A stretch of DNA of 9,024 bases from Methanosarcina sp. (lineage in GTDB: Archaea; Halobacteriota; Methanosarcinia; Methanosarcinales; Methanosarcinaceae), in NCBI GenBank assembly GCA_024280975.1, contig JAMXLQ010000065.1:1-9024 (forward strand), read 5' to 3'. The stretch's first letter is position 1, and each line of letters opens with the position of its first letter. The position numbers and the translations under genes are program-made. Of the stretch, positions 6,827 to 9,024 are shown piece by piece. The notes beneath the pieces were generated by a model that did no database searches, was not told the DNA's origin, and saw only the letters and a program-made list of their open reading frames with translations.

Positions 6827-6970
6827 TCTTATCGAGCAGCTAAATATCCAACTGAACATATACTGTCCTAACAGGCCAAATTTGTAATTCTTGAGATATT
6901 GCTGGAAGAAATGTAAAAATAGTAAAACTCCTCTTTTTTAAATATCTTATACACCATTGCAGGTGAACCG

Positions 6971-7926
6971 ATGCCGGATATGACAGGACTTATACATCAC
7001 GCAGTAATGGCTCCTTCGGGGCATAATACGCAGCCCTGGAGGTTCAGGGTAAAAGAGAACAGGGTTCTTATTTTTCCTGATTTCTTAAGGAGACTTCCGG
7101 TCGTTGACCCTCTGGACAGGGAGCTATATATAAGCCTCGGATGTGCACTGGAGAATCTGGTAATAGCTGCCGGGCATGAAGGATACAGGGCACTGGTGGG
7201 ATACTCTTTTGAGGATGGGGCTATTTCTGTAAATCTTGAGCCTGTAGATGGCAAAGCCAATAATGACTGGCTTTTCAATGCCATTTCTATAAAGCAGAGT
7301 ACTCGAAGACGATATGATGGACGATCTATTCCTGAAGCTGACATGGAAAGGCTTGCATTGTTGCCATTAGAAAAGGGAGTATCGGCAGTTTTTGTGACGG
7401 ACTCTGAAAAAGTAGAAGGAATAATAGAACTTGTTAAGGAAGGCAACAGCATACAGATGAATGACCGGGATTTTATGCAGGAATTGATTTCATGGATAAG
7501 GTTCAACGAGGCTGAAGCAAATCGATATCGTACGGCCTTAGCTCAAAGGCCATGGGAAATCCCTCATCCTCTCGTATAATAGGGAAACTTTTAATGAAAT
7601 TCTTTTTGAACGCTAAGGGTCAATCGAAAAAAGATGAAATGTGCATAAGAAGCTCGTCTGCATTGATGGTCGTACTATCGGAAAACGACGATATGGACTC
7701 CTGGATCAATACCGGGCGAAGTTTCGAAAGGCTGACATTATATGCCACAGCTCTTGGTATAAAAAATGCCCACATCAATCAGCCATGTGAAGTGCCGGAA
7801 CTCAAAAAGAAATTACAGAAGATATTGTCCGCAGGCAGCATGCACCCCCAACTTTTACTGCGTCTGGGATATGCAGAGCCTCTTCCCAAATCACTGGGAA
7901 GATCTGTATCTGAGGTTATAATCTGA
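6971..7926 (+). pseudogene. Acg-like nitroreductase-fold protein, frameshifted
   Basis: Two overlapping frames together encode one ~318-aa protein of the Acg-like branch of the nitroreductase (FMN-binding) superfamily. Frame one (6971-7579) holds APSGHNTQPWRF (14-25, the FMN-contacting motif), DRELYISLGCALENL (49-63), STRRRYDGR (110-118) and SWIRFNEAEANRY. It then runs into a spurious tail and stop. Frame two (from about 7552 to 7926) resumes with MGNPSSSRIIGKL, IRSSSALMVVLSE, GRSFERLTLYATALGIKNAHINQP and LLLRLGYAEPLPKSLGRSV, the expected C-terminal half. The shift near 7540-7555 is equivalent to losing one base. No classic slippery heptamer is visible, so mutation or a sequencing error is likelier than programmed frameshifting. 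The start has AGGTGA (6961-6966) four bases upstream, and an AT-rich TTTAAATATCTTAT box precedes it. Confidence 0.82.
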
Positions 7927-8053
7927 ACATCGTCCAGTTTAGCGGGCAATTACGGTTATCGCTCCTCTAGTAATTGGCCAATTTGTTGAGCTTGTACAAC
8001 TAGGGATGTAATAGTTTCTATCTATAGTGATGTCGAGTAATTATATGGGAACT

Positions 8054-8090
8054 ATTCGATAGCAAGATCTACTGAAACAACGATTGAAAA
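8054..8090 (+). repeat. CRISPR-repeat-like copy F
   Basis: This 37-nt sequence begins ATTCGATAGCAAGATC and ends CGATTGAAAA, with 29 of 37 ungapped identities to copy E. It lies alone in the gap between the end of the nitroreductase pseudogene and the end of the cupin gene. Confidence 0.7.
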
Positions 8091-8186
8091 AACTACCGTT
8101 TCAAAAAAAGAGAACTAATAATATCGTTTTATAAAAAATAAAACATTCGATATCGCATTTTCAATGGTCGTAGCAGGGATGAACCG

Positions 8187-8585
8187 TTATTCCGTAGTTA
8201 CTCCGTCGAATTCAGCTGGATTGGCCTCAGCTTCTTCTTTAGTGGCACGCACGATTCCATCCTTATGATGGGCCGGCGAATAAATTGTGTAGAGTTTCAG
8301 CTCTTCCGTTTTCGAAGTGTTGATCACATTGTGCTGAGCGCCGGCAGGCACAACCACTGCAACACCGTCACTGAGTTCGTATTCGTTCCCGTCAATTATA
8401 CACTTCCCCTTCCCCTGCTCAAAACGAAAAAACTGGTCATTTTCTTCATGCACTTCCATTCCGATTTCTTCTCCAGGCTTGAGGCTCATAAGTACAAGCT
8501 GGCTATACTTTGAGGTATAGAGTACCTTGCGGAAATTGTTATTTTCCAAAGTTGCCTTTTCTATATTAGTAGAAAATCCTTTCAT
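8187..8585 (-). CDS. Single-domain cupin protein
   Basis: This 132-aa protein (MKGFSTNIEK...) is a small single-domain cupin. The first cupin motif is G38-EEIGMEV-H46-EEN-D-Q51...E56-QGKG60 and the second is P80-AGAQ-H85-NVIN. The usual second His of the HxH pair is Glu here, so the metal set, if any, differs from the textbook one. The C-terminal SPAHHKDGIVRATKEEAE follows the pattern of widespread small cupins of unknown substrate. The frame stays open upstream to 8651, but the added residues (MWIFRRVCLQIILYMANYKSKC in part) are unlike the family, overlap a TATA-like box and a repeat remnant, and have no ribosome site. The Met at 8585 is therefore preferred, possibly translated from a leaderless mRNA. 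Confidence 0.85.
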   Translation of the reverse strand: MKGFSTNIEKATLENNNFRKVLYTSKYSQLVLMSLKPGEEIGMEVHEENDQFFRFEQGKGKCIIDGNEYELSDGVAVVVPAGAQHNVINTSKTEELKLYTIYSPAHHKDGIVRATKEEAEANPAEFDGVTTE

Positions 8586-8607
8586 GCATTTTGATTTGTA
8601 GTTAGCC

Positions 8608-8616
8608 ATATATAAG
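8608..8616 (-). promoter_or_regulatory. Probable TATA box of the cupin gene
   Basis: On the minus strand this reads CTTATATAT. Its centre lies about 26 bp before the preferred ATG at 8585, the distance expected between an archaeal TATA box and the transcript start. This points to a leaderless or nearly leaderless message. Confidence 0.5.
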
Positions 8617-8643
8617 ATTATTTGCAAGCAAACTCTTCTAAAA

Positions 8644-8667
8644 ATCCACAATGAAAGGGATTGAAAA
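8644..8667 (+). repeat. CRISPR-repeat-like half copy G
   Basis: These 24 nt match the 3' part of copy E at about 17 positions (ATCCA at the start, GGATTGAAA at the end). The 5' 13 nt are not recognisable. It lies just upstream of the cupin promoter. It is the weakest member of the set and could be chance. Confidence 0.35.
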
Positions 8668-9024
8668 TATCTATTGTACAGTTTTAACCGAACTTACTTA
8701 TCTATATTTTAATATAAGATTTGTTAAGGCGAGGTTAAATGTAAATGATCTATCCTTAAAGGTTTAATAAGAGAAAATAATAATTCGATCAAAGGGGGGA
8801 CAAAAATGGCATGCTAGAAATCTGTGATATCTCATCTAACAAAAATAATCCTAAAAATAAATTCAAATATATATTTAATTTTAAGATTTACAAAAATAAA
8901 AGTATAATCTAAAATTTAATGGCCTTCAATTTTACTTCAAAAGCTTAATATACTTATAAATCTTATTTTTATATATTCTATTTTATTTTAATCATTTCTA
9001 TACTTATTAGTAGAAGTGTGAAAA
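8668..9024. other. AT-rich tail with no clear gene
   Basis: About 357 bp with no credible full ORF. At 8793-8800 there is an excellent ribosome site (GGGGGGA) five bases before ATG GCA TGC TAG (8806-8817), so the reading frame ends after three codons. If TAG were read through, the frame would stay open for 33 codons. The rest is very AT-rich, with TATA-like boxes around 8865-8880 and 8945-8965 (CTTATAAATC) that may belong to a gene beyond the window. Confidence 0.5.

Noticed and set aside
6888..6924. ATTCTTGAG start similar to the 5' end of copy A
   Set aside because: Similarity ends after nine bases and the 3' GATTGAAAC part is missing.
6997..7506. 169-codon minus-strand ORF opposite the nitroreductase
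   Set aside because: It is the antisense of a well-recognised protein and its product is low-complexity, Ser-rich shadow sequence.
7540..7580. Programmed -1 frameshifting in the nitroreductase
   Set aside because: No X-XXY-YYZ heptamer or obvious downstream pseudoknot is visible near the junction; mutation or sequence error is simpler.

Overview
The window looks like a chromosomal segment of a mesophilic methanogenic archaeon, most likely Methanosarcina or a close relative. The signs are AT-rich intergenic DNA with archaeal TATA-like boxes, Shine-Dalgarno sites of the GGAGG and GGTGAT types, a moderate-GC coding style, genes of a kind common in that genus, and a 37-nt repeat ending in ATTGAAAC. 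From memory, that repeat resembles the CRISPR repeats of Methanosarcina. No species call is possible from the sequence alone.

The left part (1-5172) is an ordinary archaeal gene set with wide spacers. It holds the first 377 codons of a family GT3 glycogen synthase (minus strand, UUG start, strong SD) and a ~770-bp gap containing a 130-bp MITE-like element. Next come a stand-alone ABC ATPase (minus), a doubtful Asn-rich small ORF (plus) and a small DUF5658-like membrane protein (plus). A RimJ/RimL-type GNAT acetyltransferase (minus) then diverges, across a shared TATA region, from an AlkD-like DNA alkylation repair protein (plus). None of these forms a clear operon; each appears to have its own promoter.

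The right part (about 5173-9024) is a different landscape: AT-rich, gene-poor and decayed. It has a stem-loop region that may be an RNA gene (about 5400-5545), an HTH-type gene remnant and a 52-aa single-membrane-span ORF. It also has an Acg-like nitroreductase broken by a frameshift, and an intact cupin gene that may be leaderless.

The most unusual feature is a set of CRISPR-repeat-like sequences scattered through 6049-8667, all on the plus strand and without cas genes: five ungapped 37-nt copies, one gapped copy and one 3' half. Three of them (6367-6403, 6435-6469, 6506-6542) have CRISPR-like spacing with 31- and 36-nt spacers. The others are 250-1230 bp apart, and the gaps hold the small membrane-protein gene, the broken nitroreductase and the cupin gene. 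The simplest reading is an eroded CRISPR array opened up by insertions. A less conventional reading is dispersed solitary repeats that act as RNA-processing sites or as recombination boundaries of gene cassettes.
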